Positions 8,707-18,271 of a stretch of DNA of 64,000 nucleotides are shown piece by piece. Below the pieces are notes generated by a model. It was not told where the DNA came from and searched no databases. It saw nothing but the letters and a program-made list of their open reading frames with translations. The stretch lies in the NCBI GenBank assembly GCA_004193205.1, contig RZUM01000002.1, positions 372,001 through 436,000 of the forward strand, in the 5' to 3' direction. The position numbers and the translations under genes were made by a program. This stretch comes from Gordonia sediminis (GTDB lineage: Bacteria; Actinomycetota; Actinomycetes; Mycobacteriales; Mycobacteriaceae). Positions within the stretch are counted from its first letter, which is position 1; each line of letters starts with the position of its first letter.

Positions 8707-9608
8707 CAGCCCAGCTTGAGTTCTTTGAGGGCGGTCTTGAGGTCGGGGCGGTGTTTGAGCACCACCCCCAGCGTCCTCGCGATGAGACCGTCGTCGAGTG
8801 TGGCGCGACCGGAGCCGTCGCCGGAGTCGCCTGCCCCGAGGGCCAGCAGCGTGTTCGCCCAGTCGATCGTCTCGGCCACCGACGGCTTCTTGCGGATGTC
8901 GAGTGTCCGCAGCACCCCGATGACCCGCACGAGTTCGGCGGCGAGCGCGTCGGACAGCCCCGGCACCCGCGACGCCAGGATCTCCCGCTCGCGGGCCGCG
9001 TCGGGGAAGTCGATGTAGAGGTAGAGGCAGCGTCGCTTGAGGGCCTCGGACAGATCGCGGGTGGCGTTGGAGGTGAGGATCACCACCGGGCGACGGGTCG
9101 CGGCCACGGTGCCCATCTCCGGGATGGTGACCGCGAAGTCGCTGAGCACCTCGAGCAGCAGCCCCTCCATGTCGACGTCGGCCTTGTCGACCTCGTCGAT
9201 CAGCAGCACCGTCGGTTCCGACCGGGAGATCGCCTTGAGCAGCGGCCGGGGCAGCAGGAATTCGTCGGAGAAGATGTCGCTCTTCGCCTCGTCCCAGGCC
9301 CGCGTGCCGGTCGCCTGGATGTGCAGGATCTGCTTGGCGTGGTTCCACTCGTAGAGGGCGCGCGCCTCGTCGATGCCCTCGTAGCACTGCAGACGGATCA
9401 GTTCGGCATCGGTGGCCTGCGAGATCGCCCGGGCCAGTTCGGTTTTGCCGACACCTGCCGGTCCCTCGACGAGCAGCGGCTTACCCAGCCGATCGGCGAG
9501 GTAGGTCGAGGTCGCGGTCGCCTCGTCGGCAAGGTAGCCGGTGGTGGCCAGCCGCGCGATGACGTCGGGGACGTCGCCGAACGAGGGTACGGTCGTCGGG
9601 CCCGTCAT
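8706..9608 (-). CDS. MoxR family AAA+ ATPase
   Basis: A 300-residue ATPase with Walker A GPAGVGKT at residues 49-56 and Walker B VLLIDEVDKAD in the middle. A sensor region (ILTSNATRDL) and a C-terminal helical lid follow. It is sandwiched between proA and the VWA gene, with one-base TGATG overlaps on both sides. MoxR-VWA pairs remodel or mature partner complexes; no client gene is visible nearby. The proA-MoxR-VWA order is, from memory, also that of mycobacteria (Rv2427c-Rv2425c). Confidence 0.88.
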   Translation of the reverse strand: MTGPTTVPSFGDVPDVIARLATTGYLADEATATSTYLADRLGKPLLVEGPAGVGKTELARAISQATDAELIRLQCYEGIDEARALYEWNHAKQILHIQATGTRAWDEAKSDIFSDEFLLPRPLLKAISRSEPTVLLIDEVDKADVDMEGLLLEVLSDFAVTIPEMGTVAATRRPVVILTSNATRDLSEALKRRCLYLYIDFPDAAREREILASRVPGLSDALAAELVRVIGVLRTLDIRKKPSVAETIDWANTLLALGAGDSGDGSGRATLDDGLIARTLGVVLKHRPDLKTALKELKLG

Positions 9609-10882
9609 CACGCCGGCCGGATGTGGCCGTCGCCCCAGACGATCCACTTGGTCGAGGTCAGTTCGGGCAGACCCATCGGACCGCGCGCATGCAGCTTCTG
9701 CGTCGAGATGCCGATCTCGGCGCCGAAACCGAACTGCTCACCGTCGGTGAAGGCGGTCGACGCGTTCACCATCACCGCGGCCGCGTCCACGCGCGAGGTG
9801 AATTCCCGGGCCGCCGCGAGGTTGGTGGTGACGATGGCCTCGGTGTGGCCGGTGCCGTAGGTGTCGATGTGGGCGACGGCGGCGTCGAGATCGTCGACGA
9901 CCTTCATCGCGATGTCCAGCGACAGATATTCCTCGGCCCAGTCCGCCTCGGTCGCCGGTTCCATGCCGGGTTCGTCCCCGTGGATGACGACGCCCTGGGC
10001 CTGCAGGGCGGCCGTGATCTTCGGCATGGCGTCGGCGGCGATCGCCTTGTCGACGAGCACGGTCTCGGCGGTGTTGCAGACGCTGGGCCGGCGGGTCTTG
10101 GAGTTCAGGATGATGCGGGTGGCGATGTCGAGGTCGGCGAGCGCGTGCACGTAGACGTGGCAGTTGCCGGTCCCGGTCTCGATCGTCGGCACCGTGGCGT
10201 TGGCGACGACGGCGTTGATCAGGCCCGCCCCACCGCGCGGGATCACCACGTCCACCAGGCCGCGCGCCCGGATCAGCGCGGTCACGCTGGACCGGTCCTC
10301 GCTGGGCAGCAGGGACACGGCGTTGGGGTTGATCCCCTTGTCGCGCAGCACCTCTCGTAGCACGCGCACCAATTCGGCGTTGGATTTCGCCGCCGACGAC
10401 GAGCCGCGCAGCAGCACCGCGTTACCCGACTTGAAGGCGATGCCGAAGGCATCGACGGTGACGTTGGGGCGTGCCTCGTAGACCATCCCGACGACGCCGA
10501 GCGGTACCCGCACCTGACGCAGTTCGAGCCCGTTGGGCAGGGTCTTGCCGGACACCACGACGCCGATGGGATCGGGCAGGCCGGCCACCTGTCGCAGACC
10601 GTCGGCGATCCCGGTGACCCGCTGCGGCGTGAGCCGCAACCGGTCGATCAGGCTGGCCTCGGTCCCCTCGTCCTCGGCGCGGGCGATGTCGGCGGCGTTG
10701 GCCGCGAGGATGGCCTCGCTCTGCGCCTCGACCGCCTCGGCCGCGGCGAGCAGGACCTCGTTCTTCACCGCTGCGGTCAGGCCCCCGAGGGTGCGCGACG
10801 CGGCCTTGGCGGCCGTCGCCAGATCGGTGACGACCTGTTCGATGTCGGTCGTCACCACCGGTTCGGCGGTGGGTGCACTCAT
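9608..10882 (-). CDS. proA: Gamma-glutamyl phosphate reductase
   Basis: ProA reduces gamma-glutamyl phosphate to glutamate semialdehyde with NADPH, the second step of proline synthesis. The 424-residue protein has the aldehyde-dehydrogenase-like NAD(P) domain and the catalytic cysteine in [15 protein letters not shown]. The C-terminal oligomerisation part includes [19 protein letters not shown]. The usual partner proB is not in the window. The stop shares a base with the moxR start. Confidence 0.94.
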   Translation of the reverse strand: MSAPTAEPVVTTDIEQVVTDLATAAKAASRTLGGLTAAVKNEVLLAAAEAVEAQSEAILAANAADIARAEDEGTEASLIDRLRLTPQRVTGIADGLRQVAGLPDPIGVVVSGKTLPNGLELRQVRVPLGVVGMVYEARPNVTVDAFGIAFKSGNAVLLRGSSSAAKSNAELVRVLREVLRDKGINPNAVSLLPSEDRSSVTALIRARGLVDVVIPRGGAGLINAVVANATVPTIETGTGNCHVYVHALADLDIATRIILNSKTRRPSVCNTAETVLVDKAIAADAMPKITAALQAQGVVIHGDEPGMEPATEADWAEEYLSLDIAMKVVDDLDAAVAHIDTYGTGHTEAIVTTNLAAAREFTSRVDAAAVMVNASTAFTDGEQFGFGAEIGISTQKLHARGPMGLPELTSTKWIVWGDGHIRPA

Positions 10883-10925
10883 GGATTCCTCGACTTCGCC
10901 GGCAGATTATGTCGTCCACCAGAGT

Positions 10926-10961
10926 AGCGGGCAGGTGGTGGGTGACCCAATGCCGCCCGCT
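10926..10961 (-). terminator. Possible terminator after the HNH nuclease gene
   Basis: A 7-bp stem (10926-10932 with 10955-10961) surrounds a smaller inner hairpin of 5-bp arms. It lies between the HNH gene stop and proA. There is no T-run, so the call is weak. Confidence 0.3.
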
Positions 10962-10994
10962 GCGGCGACCGCCCCGTCGTCGTCGGCCCCGCGA

Positions 10995-11651
10995 TCACGA
11001 CGCGCATCGTCGCAGGGTCCGCGACAGCACCTGCCGTGAGGGGTCGTCGAGTGCGAGACCGTAGGTCGCGACCACCGCCACGAACTGGATCGCGTAGTGG
11101 CAGTGGAAGCCACGGTTGGGCGGCATCCAGCGGCCCGGTTCCAGATCCGACTTCGCCAGGTTCGACGACGCATCGACCGCCACGAGGTTGGCCGGGTCGT
11201 TGGCCAGGTCCATCCGCTTCGTCGGCGTCCACGCCCACGCCCCCATGTCCCAGGCGAAGGCCAGCGGCACGATGTGATCGATCTGGACCGAGCCCGCGCG
11301 CCCGTCGCGACGGAACACCACGAACTCGCCGGTGTAGGGGCTGCGGAACTCCCCCGCGGTCACGGCGCGGGGACAGGACGCGAGGGCCGCGGTCCGCGTG
11401 TCGGTGAGGTCGCGCGTGAGGATGTCGTTGCGGGTGTCGCACCCGTTGGTCCCGCCCGCGACGGCGACCGCGTCCGTCCACGCCGCCCCGAAGGCCGCGC
11501 GCCGGTAATCCGGTCGCGACGGCCGCTGCGCCACAACCGGAATCCCCGGCAGGATGTCTGCCGCCTGACGAGCCCGCGGCGCGATGGTCGGGTCCTGCGG
11601 CGGCGCGGCCGACGGCACGGCCGCCACCGCGACGACGACCATGGTGGCCAC
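10995..11651 (-). CDS. Exported HNH family endonuclease (GmrSD C-terminal-like)
   Basis: The mature part carries the HNH-type core VQIDHIVPLAFAW, then NDPANLVAVDASSN and GRWMPPNRGFHCHYA, typical of the DUF1524/HNH proteins of actinobacteria. A hydrophobic N-terminal stretch ending near AVPSAAPP looks like a secretion signal or membrane anchor. The start is uncertain: GTG at 11651 and ATG at 11642 are possible, and a non-standard CTG at 11669 would add a longer signal. The frame stays open into recG, so the gene directly follows recG in one operon. Substrate unknown; the likely role is extracellular nucleic acid degradation. Confidence 0.75.
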   Translation of the reverse strand: MATMVVVAVAAVPSAAPPQDPTIAPRARQAADILPGIPVVAQRPSRPDYRRAAFGAAWTDAVAVAGGTNGCDTRNDILTRDLTDTRTAALASCPRAVTAGEFRSPYTGEFVVFRRDGRAGSVQIDHIVPLAFAWDMGAWAWTPTKRMDLANDPANLVAVDASSNLAKSDLEPGRWMPPNRGFHCHYAIQFVAVVATYGLALDDPSRQVLSRTLRRCAS

Positions 11652-11712
11652 GACCCCGGACAGCGTCAGCCACCAGCGGGCCGGCCACCGGACCGGGGCG
11701 CGGTCGGCCCGG

Positions 11713-13953
11713 CTACGACTTGTCCAGGTATTCGACCTTGTCCGGCGCCAGGATCGAATCGACGAGGTCCGCGAGCGGACGGTGCCGCGCCAACGGGAGA
11801 TCGGCGGCCACGACCTGTTCGGCGAACTCGCGCGCATCGGCGATGACCTCGGCATCGTTGAGCAGCGACAGGAAGCGCAGCGACGACGTCCCGCCCGACT
11901 GCAACGATCCGAGGACATCACCCTCCCTCCGTTGCTCCAGATCGACCCGGGCGAGTTCGAACCCATCATTGGACGCCTCGACCGCCCGCAACCGTTCCAT
12001 CGCCTGCGATACCCGCGGCGCCCTGGTCATCAGTAGACACAGTCCCGGATGCCGTCCGCGGCCGACGCGTCCACGCAGCTGGTGCAGCTGGCTGACGCCG
12101 AAGCGGTCGGCGTCGACGATGACCATCATCGTGGCGTTGGGGACGTCGACACCGACCTCGATCACCGTCGTCGACACCACCAGGTCGATCTCGCCGCGGC
12201 CGAAGGCGTCCATGACCGCGTTCTTGTCGTCGGCGGGCATCCGGCCGTGCAGCATCTCCAACCGGAAGCCGCCGAGCGGCCCGGCCAGCAGTGCCTGGTA
12301 CTGCTCGAGGACCGACACGGTCTTCGGCGCGGAGTCCTCGGCGCCGCGGCGGGACTTCTTGTCGTCGGCCTCGTCGCCGATCCGCGAGCAGACCACATAG
12401 ACCTGACGTCCCTCAGTGATCTCCTCGGCCGCCCGGGCCCAGGCCCGGTCCATCCACGCGGCGTTGTCCATCGGAACCACCGAGGTGGAGATCGGCTGCC
12501 GACCGCGCGGCAGCTCGGTCAGAGTGGACGTCTCCAGGTCACCGAACACCGTCATCGCGACGGTCCGCGGGATCGGGGTCGCGGTCATCACCAGGAAATG
12601 CGGCATCAGGCCTTCTTTTCCCCTCGCCCGCAGCACGTCCCGCTGTTCCACACCGAACCGGTGCTGCTCGTCGACGACGACCATGCCCAGATCGAAGAAG
12701 CTGACGTTCTCCTCCAGCAGCGCGTGGGTCCCCACCACGATGCCCGCGGTTCCGGTCACCACGTCCAACAACGTCTGCCGCTTACCCGCGGTCTTCATCG
12801 ACCCGGTCAGCAGCGCGACCTTCGTCGCACCCTCGGCCGCACCGAGTTCACCGGCCTGGGCGAGATCTCCGAGCATCGAACACATCGTCCGATAGTGCTG
12901 CGCAGCAAGCACTTCGGTGGGTGCGAGGATCGCACACTGGTGCCCGTTGTCGACCACCCGCAACATCGCGAGCAGCGAGACGAGGGTCTTACCCGAACCC
13001 ACCTCGCCCTGCAGCAGACGACTCATCGGCGTGGCGGCGCCCAGGTCGGCGGCGATCTCGGTGACCACCTCGGACTGACCGTCGGTCAGTGTGAACGAAA
13101 GCCGCCCGAGGAGCCGGTCCTCGAGACCACCGTCGACGTGCGGACACGGCGGCGCGCTCTCCGACCGGCCCGCGACCCGGCGCTGGGCCAGCACGGTCTG
13201 GATGGCGAGGGCCTCGTCGAATTTGAGGCGCGCCCGCGCCGTGTCGATGTCGTCGTCGGTGTCGGGCAGGTGGATGCGGTGCAACGCCTCGTCGGTGCTG
13301 ATCAGGCCGCGGTCGGCGCGCTGGGCGGCGGTCAGCGCGTCGGGCAGCGCCCCGTCGTCGGCGTCGACGGCGGAAATCACCCGGCGCACCGCCCCCCAGA
13401 TGTCCCAGGTCTGGATCTCCTTGGTGGCGGGATAGATCGGCACGATGGATCGGTCGAACCAGCTGAGATCGCCCTCACCGCCCGCGATCTCGGTCTCGGT
13501 CGCGTACATCTCCGTCAGCATCGCCGAGCCGACCACATGGTCGACCTCCGCATCGCCGTCGGGCAGCACGGCCCATTCCGGATGGGACAGCTGGATCTTG
13601 CCCTGAAAGGTCTTCACCTTCCCGGCCATCATCACCCGCGCGCCGGGCTTGAGGCGATGCTGGATGAACCGGGCGTTGAAGAAGTTGGCCTCGTAGCTGC
13701 GGCTGCCGTCGGTCACCGACACCTTCAGGAACTGGCCGTGACGCTTGCGCATCTGGATCATCCGCGATGTGGCGATGCGGCCGACGATGGTGATCCACTC
13801 GTCGTCGTCGGGCAACTCGTCGTCGGTCAGCTGACCCTGGCGCACGTAGCGGCGGGGGGCGTAGCGCAGTAGTTCCCCGACCGACGACACCGAGATCGAC
13901 TCCAGTGCCGCCGCGAGTTTCGGGTCGAGCACGTCGGCGAGCCGATCCGACAT
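11713..13953 (-). CDS. recG: ATP-dependent DNA helicase RecG
   Basis: RecG regresses stalled forks and branch-migrates Holliday junctions. The 746-residue product begins MSDRLADVLDPKLAAAL. It has the N-terminal wedge (OB) domain (WITIVGRIATSRMIQMRKR), Walker A GEVGSGKTLVSLLAML, the DEQH box in VVVDEQHRFGVEQR, and the C-terminal motifs TVIEVGVDVPNA and QLRGRVGRG. It lies 8 bp downstream of the DAK2 gene. The open frame extending to 14361 is a shadow of the DAK2 gene. Confidence 0.95.
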   Translation of the reverse strand: MSDRLADVLDPKLAAALESISVSSVGELLRYAPRRYVRQGQLTDDELPDDDEWITIVGRIATSRMIQMRKRHGQFLKVSVTDGSRSYEANFFNARFIQHRLKPGARVMMAGKVKTFQGKIQLSHPEWAVLPDGDAEVDHVVGSAMLTEMYATETEIAGGEGDLSWFDRSIVPIYPATKEIQTWDIWGAVRRVISAVDADDGALPDALTAAQRADRGLISTDEALHRIHLPDTDDDIDTARARLKFDEALAIQTVLAQRRVAGRSESAPPCPHVDGGLEDRLLGRLSFTLTDGQSEVVTEIAADLGAATPMSRLLQGEVGSGKTLVSLLAMLRVVDNGHQCAILAPTEVLAAQHYRTMCSMLGDLAQAGELGAAEGATKVALLTGSMKTAGKRQTLLDVVTGTAGIVVGTHALLEENVSFFDLGMVVVDEQHRFGVEQRDVLRARGKEGLMPHFLVMTATPIPRTVAMTVFGDLETSTLTELPRGRQPISTSVVPMDNAAWMDRAWARAAEEITEGRQVYVVCSRIGDEADDKKSRRGAEDSAPKTVSVLEQYQALLAGPLGGFRLEMLHGRMPADDKNAVMDAFGRGEIDLVVSTTVIEVGVDVPNATMMVIVDADRFGVSQLHQLRGRVGRGRHPGLCLLMTRAPRVSQAMERLRAVEASNDGFELARVDLEQRREGDVLGSLQSGGTSSLRFLSLLNDAEVIADAREFAEQVVAADLPLARHRPLADLVDSILAPDKVEYLDKS

Positions 13954-13961
13954 CTGTGTCA

Positions 13962-15635
13962 CTATTCGACACCGATCTGCAGGAGTTGATCGGATTGCCC
14001 GGTGCGGTAGATGGCGAGTTCGACACCTGGATAGCTGCGGCGCATCTGCTGGGTCACCGCGTCGAGGGCCGCGTCGTCGACGGCACCGCCGGCCATGATC
14101 GTGACCAACTCGCCGCCGGTGGCCAGCATCAGGTCGACGAGCGCGGTGGCGGCACCGGTCTGGTCGGGTGCCACGACGAGCACGTCGGAACCGATCAGCC
14201 CCAACACGTCGCCGACCTCGCAGGTGCCGGCGAGTGTCATCATGCGGACGCCGGCGCGGACCAGCGAACCCCACCGCGTGCCCGCTGCGGCCTCCGCCAT
14301 GGCGTAGGTGTCGGGATCGGGCGGCTCGGCGGGATCGTGCACGGCGAGCGCCGACAGGCACTGCACCATCGAGGATGTGGGCAGCAGGACGATCGAGCGT
14401 TGCGCCGACCGTGTCTCGGCGGTCACGGTGACGAGGTCCTGTGAGGAGAGCTTGCCGTTGGCCATGACCACCACGTGTGCGCTGTGGGTGGCCCGGATCG
14501 CCTCGGCGAGCGCCGACGCGGTGAGCCCGTCGTCGGCACGCACCACGACCGCGCCCGCCTCCGCGAACAGTTCGGCCGCGCCCTCGCCGGTCACCACGGC
14601 CACCACCGCACGTTTGTGCCGGGGCGGCGGCTCGGCCGTGTCCATCTGCGCCCGAATCGCATCGAGGGCGAAGCAGCTGATCCGAATGTCGGAGATGGCG
14701 CCGCGTACGGTCCCCGCCTCGACCGCCAGGCCCGGATCGGAGGTGTGCACGTGGACCGAGAAGCGCTCACCCTCTCCGCTGGAACTGTCCCCGACGATGA
14801 CGACCGCGTCGCCGATCGCGTTCAACGTCTCGCGCAGCGACCCGATCTGCGCGCCGGCGGTGCCGTCGAGCAGGTACATCACCTCGAAGTCCATCTCACT
14901 GCTGCCGGCACAGGGGTCGTTGTCCTGATGCCCGGGTTCGCCACCTCCGGTGAGAATGCCCTTGTACCGACGACGGCGCTGCGCGACTCCGGTGAGCACC
15001 GCGACCATCGCGTCGGCGAGTACCAAGAACCCACGGCCGCCGGCGTCGACGACACCGGCATTCGCGAGTTCGGGAAGTTGTTCGGGTGTCTTTTCGAGGG
15101 CGTCGGCGCATTCGTCGGCGACCGCGCGCGCCAGATCACCGGCCGACGCGTGCACATTGGCCGCCGCGGTCTCGGCGCCCACGCGGACCACGGTCAACAC
15201 CGTCCCCTCGCGCGGTTCGCTCACCGCGCGCACCGCGGCGAGCGAGCCGAGGCGCAGACCCGCGGCCCACAGCTGGTTGAAGGTGAGCTGCGATTCGTCG
15301 GTGGTGATCAGTTCGGCGGCATCGGAGAGCCCCACGAGTACCTGCGCGAGGATGATCCCGGAGTTACCGTGTGCGGCGGCCACCGCGGCGTCGGCCATCG
15401 CCCGCGCGACACCGGCGACGCCGGTCTCCGACGCGACCCGGTCGGCGGCCTCCGCGGCCGCGGTCATGGTGAACAGCATGTTGCTGCCGGTGTCGGAATC
15501 CGGGATCGGGAAGACGTTCAGGTCGTTGATCTCACCGCGCAGCGACGCCAACCCCTCGGCCGCGGCGTGCGCCCAGTCCCGCAGCAGCTGCGGGTTCATC
15601 GTCCGAGTGAGTCCACCGTCGAACACCGACTCCAT
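13962..15635 (-). CDS. DAK2 domain fatty acid kinase-like protein (FakA/YloV family)
   Basis: The 557-residue protein has an N-terminal DhaL-like kinase domain with the metal/ATP motif [17 protein letters not shown] near residue 40 and [11 protein letters not shown] further on. The C-terminal part is the DegV-like/DAK1-like domain of YloV proteins. FakA phosphorylates fatty acids held by FakB (DegV) proteins, and one DegV gene lies in this window at 3774-4622. It precedes recG in a two- or three-gene operon, as in mycobacteria. An alternative ATG is at 15599. Activity on fatty acids is inferred. Confidence 0.85.
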   Translation of the reverse strand: MESVFDGGLTRTMNPQLLRDWAHAAAEGLASLRGEINDLNVFPIPDSDTGSNMLFTMTAAAEAADRVASETGVAGVARAMADAAVAAAHGNSGIILAQVLVGLSDAAELITTDESQLTFNQLWAAGLRLGSLAAVRAVSEPREGTVLTVVRVGAETAAANVHASAGDLARAVADECADALEKTPEQLPELANAGVVDAGGRGFLVLADAMVAVLTGVAQRRRRYKGILTGGGEPGHQDNDPCAGSSEMDFEVMYLLDGTAGAQIGSLRETLNAIGDAVVIVGDSSSGEGERFSVHVHTSDPGLAVEAGTVRGAISDIRISCFALDAIRAQMDTAEPPPRHKRAVVAVVTGEGAAELFAEAGAVVVRADDGLTASALAEAIRATHSAHVVVMANGKLSSQDLVTVTAETRSAQRSIVLLPTSSMVQCLSALAVHDPAEPPDPDTYAMAEAAAGTRWGSLVRAGVRMMTLAGTCEVGDVLGLIGSDVLVVAPDQTGAATALVDLMLATGGELVTIMAGGAVDDAALDAVTQQMRRSYPGVELAIYRTGQSDQLLQIGVE

Positions 15636-15758
15636 GAAGCCCCTTCACCGTTGCACCACCGGAGATCAATGGGTCCGAGGTTACCCGTGCGGACGGACGG
15701 CGACGTCGCCAGCGCACCAAGCCCGGACACCCCGGTGCGTACGCTCGACGACACGGAT

Positions 15759-15788
15759 TTGGCCGGTGTGGGCACCTCCCGCTATCCT
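15759..15788 (+). promoter_or_regulatory. Candidate promoter for rpmB
   Basis: A -35-like TTGGCC (15759-15764) is separated by 18 bp from a -10-like TATCCT (15783-15788, fits TAnnnT), about 100 bp ahead of the rpmB start. It lies in the divergent gap between the DAK2 gene and rpmB. Inferred only from hexamers and spacing. Confidence 0.35.
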
Positions 15789-15890
15789 TGCAGGGTTGCC
15801 TTTTTGCCGGACCCGACGACGCTGTGCGCCGATCGCGGACCTCGATCAGGTAGAACACGACCACATTCATCAAACCAAGGGAGTTCGACG

Positions 15891-16082
15891 ATGGCTGCCG
15901 TTTGCGACATCTGCGGCAAGGGACCGGGCTTCGGCAAGTCGGTTTCGCACTCGCACCGGCGCACGAACCGCCGGTGGAACCCGAATATTCAGTCGGTGCG
16001 CGTCGAGGTCGCGCCGGGGAACCGCAAGCGCAAGAACGTGTGCACCTCATGCCTGAAGGCCGGTAAGACCGCTAGCGTCTGA
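15891..16082 (+). CDS. rpmB: 50S ribosomal protein L28, zinc-binding form
   Basis: The 63-residue protein starts [20 protein letters not shown] and contains [13 protein letters not shown], the L28 signature. Two CxxC pairs (CDIC near the start, CTSC near the end) show it is the zinc-ribbon form, usually the housekeeping copy. In actinobacteria a second zinc-free paralogue is often induced under zinc limitation elsewhere. A purine-rich AAGGGAG lies about 7 nt upstream of the ATG. It is transcribed away from the DAK2-recG operon. Confidence 0.95.
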   Translation: MAAVCDICGKGPGFGKSVSHSHRRTNRRWNPNIQSVRVEVAPGNRKRKNVCTSCLKAGKTASV

Positions 16083-16126
16083 TCGTCGACGGGCGTGCCC
16101 TGGCCCGCCCGATCCAGCTCTTCAAC

Positions 16127-16182
16127 CACAGAGCCCGACCCCCGGCCGAGCGTTCGCTCGCCCCGGGCGTCGGGTCTCTGTG
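16127..16182 (+). terminator. Terminator after rpmB
   Basis: Outer arms of about 13 bp (16127-16139 with 16169-16182, one bulged base) enclose a GC-rich inner hairpin. This is a strong nested stem just after rpmB. It overlaps the region immediately upstream of the enoyl-CoA hydratase start. Confidence 0.65.
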
Positions 16183-16205
16183 CGTTCCGGCTAGAGTCTC
16201 CGACC

Positions 16206-17021
16206 ATGACCGCACAGCCTGCCACCGAACCGACCATCCCCTTCGTCTCCGAGGACGACGGCGTGTTGACCGTCACCGTCTCCACCCCGGCGGCGGGCAA
16301 TTCCCTCGATGACGACGCAATCGTCGAGGCCGCGGCCGCGCTGCGTGAAGTGGCCCGCGGTGAACGCCGGATCGGTGCGATCCTGCTCGTCGGTACCGGC
16401 GCCAACTTCTGCGCGGGCGGCAATGTCCGCGCCTTCGAGTCGGCCGAACATCGACCCACCTATCTCCGCGGTCTCGCCGACGATTTCCACGATTTCGTCA
16501 ACGCCCTCCACGAGGCGAACAAGCCGGTCGTGGCGGCGGTCAAGGGATGGGCCGCGGGCGCCGGCATGAGTCTCGTGCTGCACGCCGACATCGCCATCGG
16601 CGGATCATCGACGCAGATGCGCCCTGCCTACCGCGGGATCGGCCTGTCCCCCGACGGCGGTCTGACCTGGACGCTGCCCCGCGCCGTCGGTCAGGCCCGC
16701 GCACGCCACATCATCCTGACCAACCAGGTCGTCGGCGCCGAACAAGCTCTGGACTGGGGCATCCTGTCCGAGCTCGTCGCCGACGACGAGGTGGACTCCG
16801 CGGCACGGGCGGCCGCGCGCAAGATCGCGAGCGGCCCGTGGGCGGCCGATGCCGCGACCCGCGCGCTGCTGGCCCAGTCGCCGACGACGTCGCTGGCGGA
16901 GCACCTGATCGCCGAGGCCCGGTCGATCTCGCAATTGTCCGCCTCGCCCGAGGGCATCGAGGGTGTCGACGCGTTCGTCGGCAAGCGCAAACCCGACTTC
17001 GGCGCCGCCCGGTCGAACTGA
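16206..17021 (+). CDS. Enoyl-CoA hydratase/isomerase family protein
   Basis: The 271-residue crotonase-fold protein has the oxyanion-hole segments GTGANFCAGGNVRAF and KGWAAGAGMSLVLHADI, and a DGGLTWTLPRAVG block. It probably acts on a 2-enoyl-CoA or related thioester in fatty acid or side-chain beta-oxidation; the exact substrate cannot be read from sequence. The ATG at 16206 fits the family N-terminus. It stands alone, convergent with ung. Confidence 0.88.
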   Translation: MTAQPATEPTIPFVSEDDGVLTVTVSTPAAGNSLDDDAIVEAAAALREVARGERRIGAILLVGTGANFCAGGNVRAFESAEHRPTYLRGLADDFHDFVNALHEANKPVVAAVKGWAAGAGMSLVLHADIAIGGSSTQMRPAYRGIGLSPDGGLTWTLPRAVGQARARHIILTNQVVGAEQALDWGILSELVADDEVDSAARAAARKIASGPWAADAATRALLAQSPTTSLAEHLIAEARSISQLSASPEGIEGVDAFVGKRKPDFGAARSN

Positions 17022-17032
17022 ACAGGCACCAC

Positions 17033-17716
17033 TCAGTCCGGGAGACGCCAGTCCACCGGATCGGCGCCGAGTTCGTCGAGTGCCTCGTTGGCGCGGCTGA
17101 ACGGCCGTGACCCGAAGAAGCCGCGGCCGGCCGACAGTGGTGACGGATGCGCCGATTCGATCACCGGGACGTCGGGCAACCACTGTTTGAGTCCGGACGC
17201 GTCACGTCCCCACAGGATTGCCACGAACGGTTCGCCCTCACGGGCCACGAGGGCCTTGATGGCGCACTCGGTGACCTGTTCCCACCCTTTGCCGCGATGC
17301 GACGCGGGCTGTCCCGGACAGACGGTCAGGACCCGATTGAGCAACAGCACCCCCGATCTCGCCCACGGGGTGAGATCGCCGGTGGTGGGCCTCGGATAGC
17401 CCAGGTCCTCGCAGTACTCGCGGTAGATGTTGGCCAGTGACCGCGGGATCGGCGAGACGTCGGGTGCCACCGAGAAACTCAGTCCCACCGCATGCCCGGG
17501 CGTCGGGTAGGGATCCTGACCGACGATGAGCACCCGCACGTCGTCGAAGGGCTGCGTGAAGGCCCGCAGAACGTTGCGACCCGCCGGGAGGTAGCCGCGT
17601 CCGGCGGCGTTCTCCTCACGGAGGAACTCGCCCATCGCTGTGATCACCGGCTCGACCGGCGTCAGCGCCCGCGCCCATCCCGGGTCGATCAGCTCCGTGA
17701 GCGGTCGCGGGGTCAT
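17033..17716 (-). CDS. ung: Uracil-DNA glycosylase, family 1
   Basis: Ung removes uracil from DNA to start base excision repair. The 227-residue product has the catalytic water-activating motif [17 protein letters not shown] and the C-terminal [18 protein letters not shown] motif that inserts into the helix. The ATG at 17716 overlaps the stop of the gamma-carbonic anhydrase gene by 4 bp. A longer in-frame region to 18040 is a shadow of that gene. Confidence 0.96.
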   Translation of the reverse strand: MTPRPLTELIDPGWARALTPVEPVITAMGEFLREENAAGRGYLPAGRNVLRAFTQPFDDVRVLIVGQDPYPTPGHAVGLSFSVAPDVSPIPRSLANIYREYCEDLGYPRPTTGDLTPWARSGVLLLNRVLTVCPGQPASHRGKGWEQVTECAIKALVAREGEPFVAILWGRDASGLKQWLPDVPVIESAHPSPLSAGRGFFGSRPFSRANEALDELGADPVDWRLPD

Positions 17717-18234
17717 CCGATCCGCCGCAGCTGGTCGCGGAACAGTTTCCCGTTCTCGTGATACCTCGCGGTATTGGCATCGGTATGCCCCTCGGGCACC
17801 AGGAAACCCTCCCGGATGCGGGCGGGCACGCCGAGCGCCATCGAGCGCTCCGGCACGGTGAACTTGAACGGGACGACCGCGCCGGCCCCGACGATCGCAC
17901 CCGAACCGATCGTGGACCCGTTGAGCACCACCGAGCAGGACGCGATCAGGCAGTTGTCGCCGATGGTCGCGCCCTCGATGTGCGCGTTGTGGCCGATCAC
18001 GCATCCGTCCCCGATGACCGTCGGATCGATGGGCGTGCAATGGATGACGGTGCCGTCCTGGATGTTGGTCCTCCGACCGACGGTGATCGTGCCGTTGTCG
18101 CCGCGCAGCACCGCGCCCGGCCAGACCGAGACACCTTCGGCGAGGTCCACCGCCCCGATCACGACCGCGTCCGGGTGGATGTAGACGTCGTCGGCGATCG
18201 TGGGTTCGCGCTCACCCAGCGCATAGATTGCCAT
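17713..18234 (-). CDS. Gamma-carbonic anhydrase-like hexapeptide protein
   Basis: The 173-residue left-handed beta-helix protein shows hexapeptide repeats ([45 protein letters not shown]). The zinc-site histidines are visible in VIHCTP and IGHNAHIEG. It belongs to the YrdA/gamma-CA family, which binds zinc and sometimes interconverts CO2 and bicarbonate; many members have no proven activity. It is translationally coupled to ung by a 4-bp overlap and lies 37 bp downstream of thiL. Confidence 0.85.
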   Translation of the reverse strand: MAIYALGEREPTIADDVYIHPDAVVIGAVDLAEGVSVWPGAVLRGDNGTITVGRRTNIQDGTVIHCTPIDPTVIGDGCVIGHNAHIEGATIGDNCLIASCSVVLNGSTIGSGAIVGAGAVVPFKFTVPERSMALGVPARIREGFLVPEGHTDANTARYHENGKLFRDQLRRIG

Positions 18235-18271
18235 GCCCCAAATCCAAACACACGGCGTCCGGCGCGCGTCG

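Noticed and set aside
7264-9387. Fusion of the VWA gene to a long N-terminal extension
   Set aside because: The extension is the moxR gene read in another frame; the TGATG overlap gives the true start.
12049-13872. A 607-residue open frame opposite recG
   Set aside because: It lies wholly within recG on the other strand with unlikely composition (His/Arg/Gly). recG has all its helicase motifs.
14475-15890. An N-terminal extension of rpmB
   Set aside because: The long upstream frame is antisense to the DAK2 gene; L28 has a fixed length of about 63 residues here.
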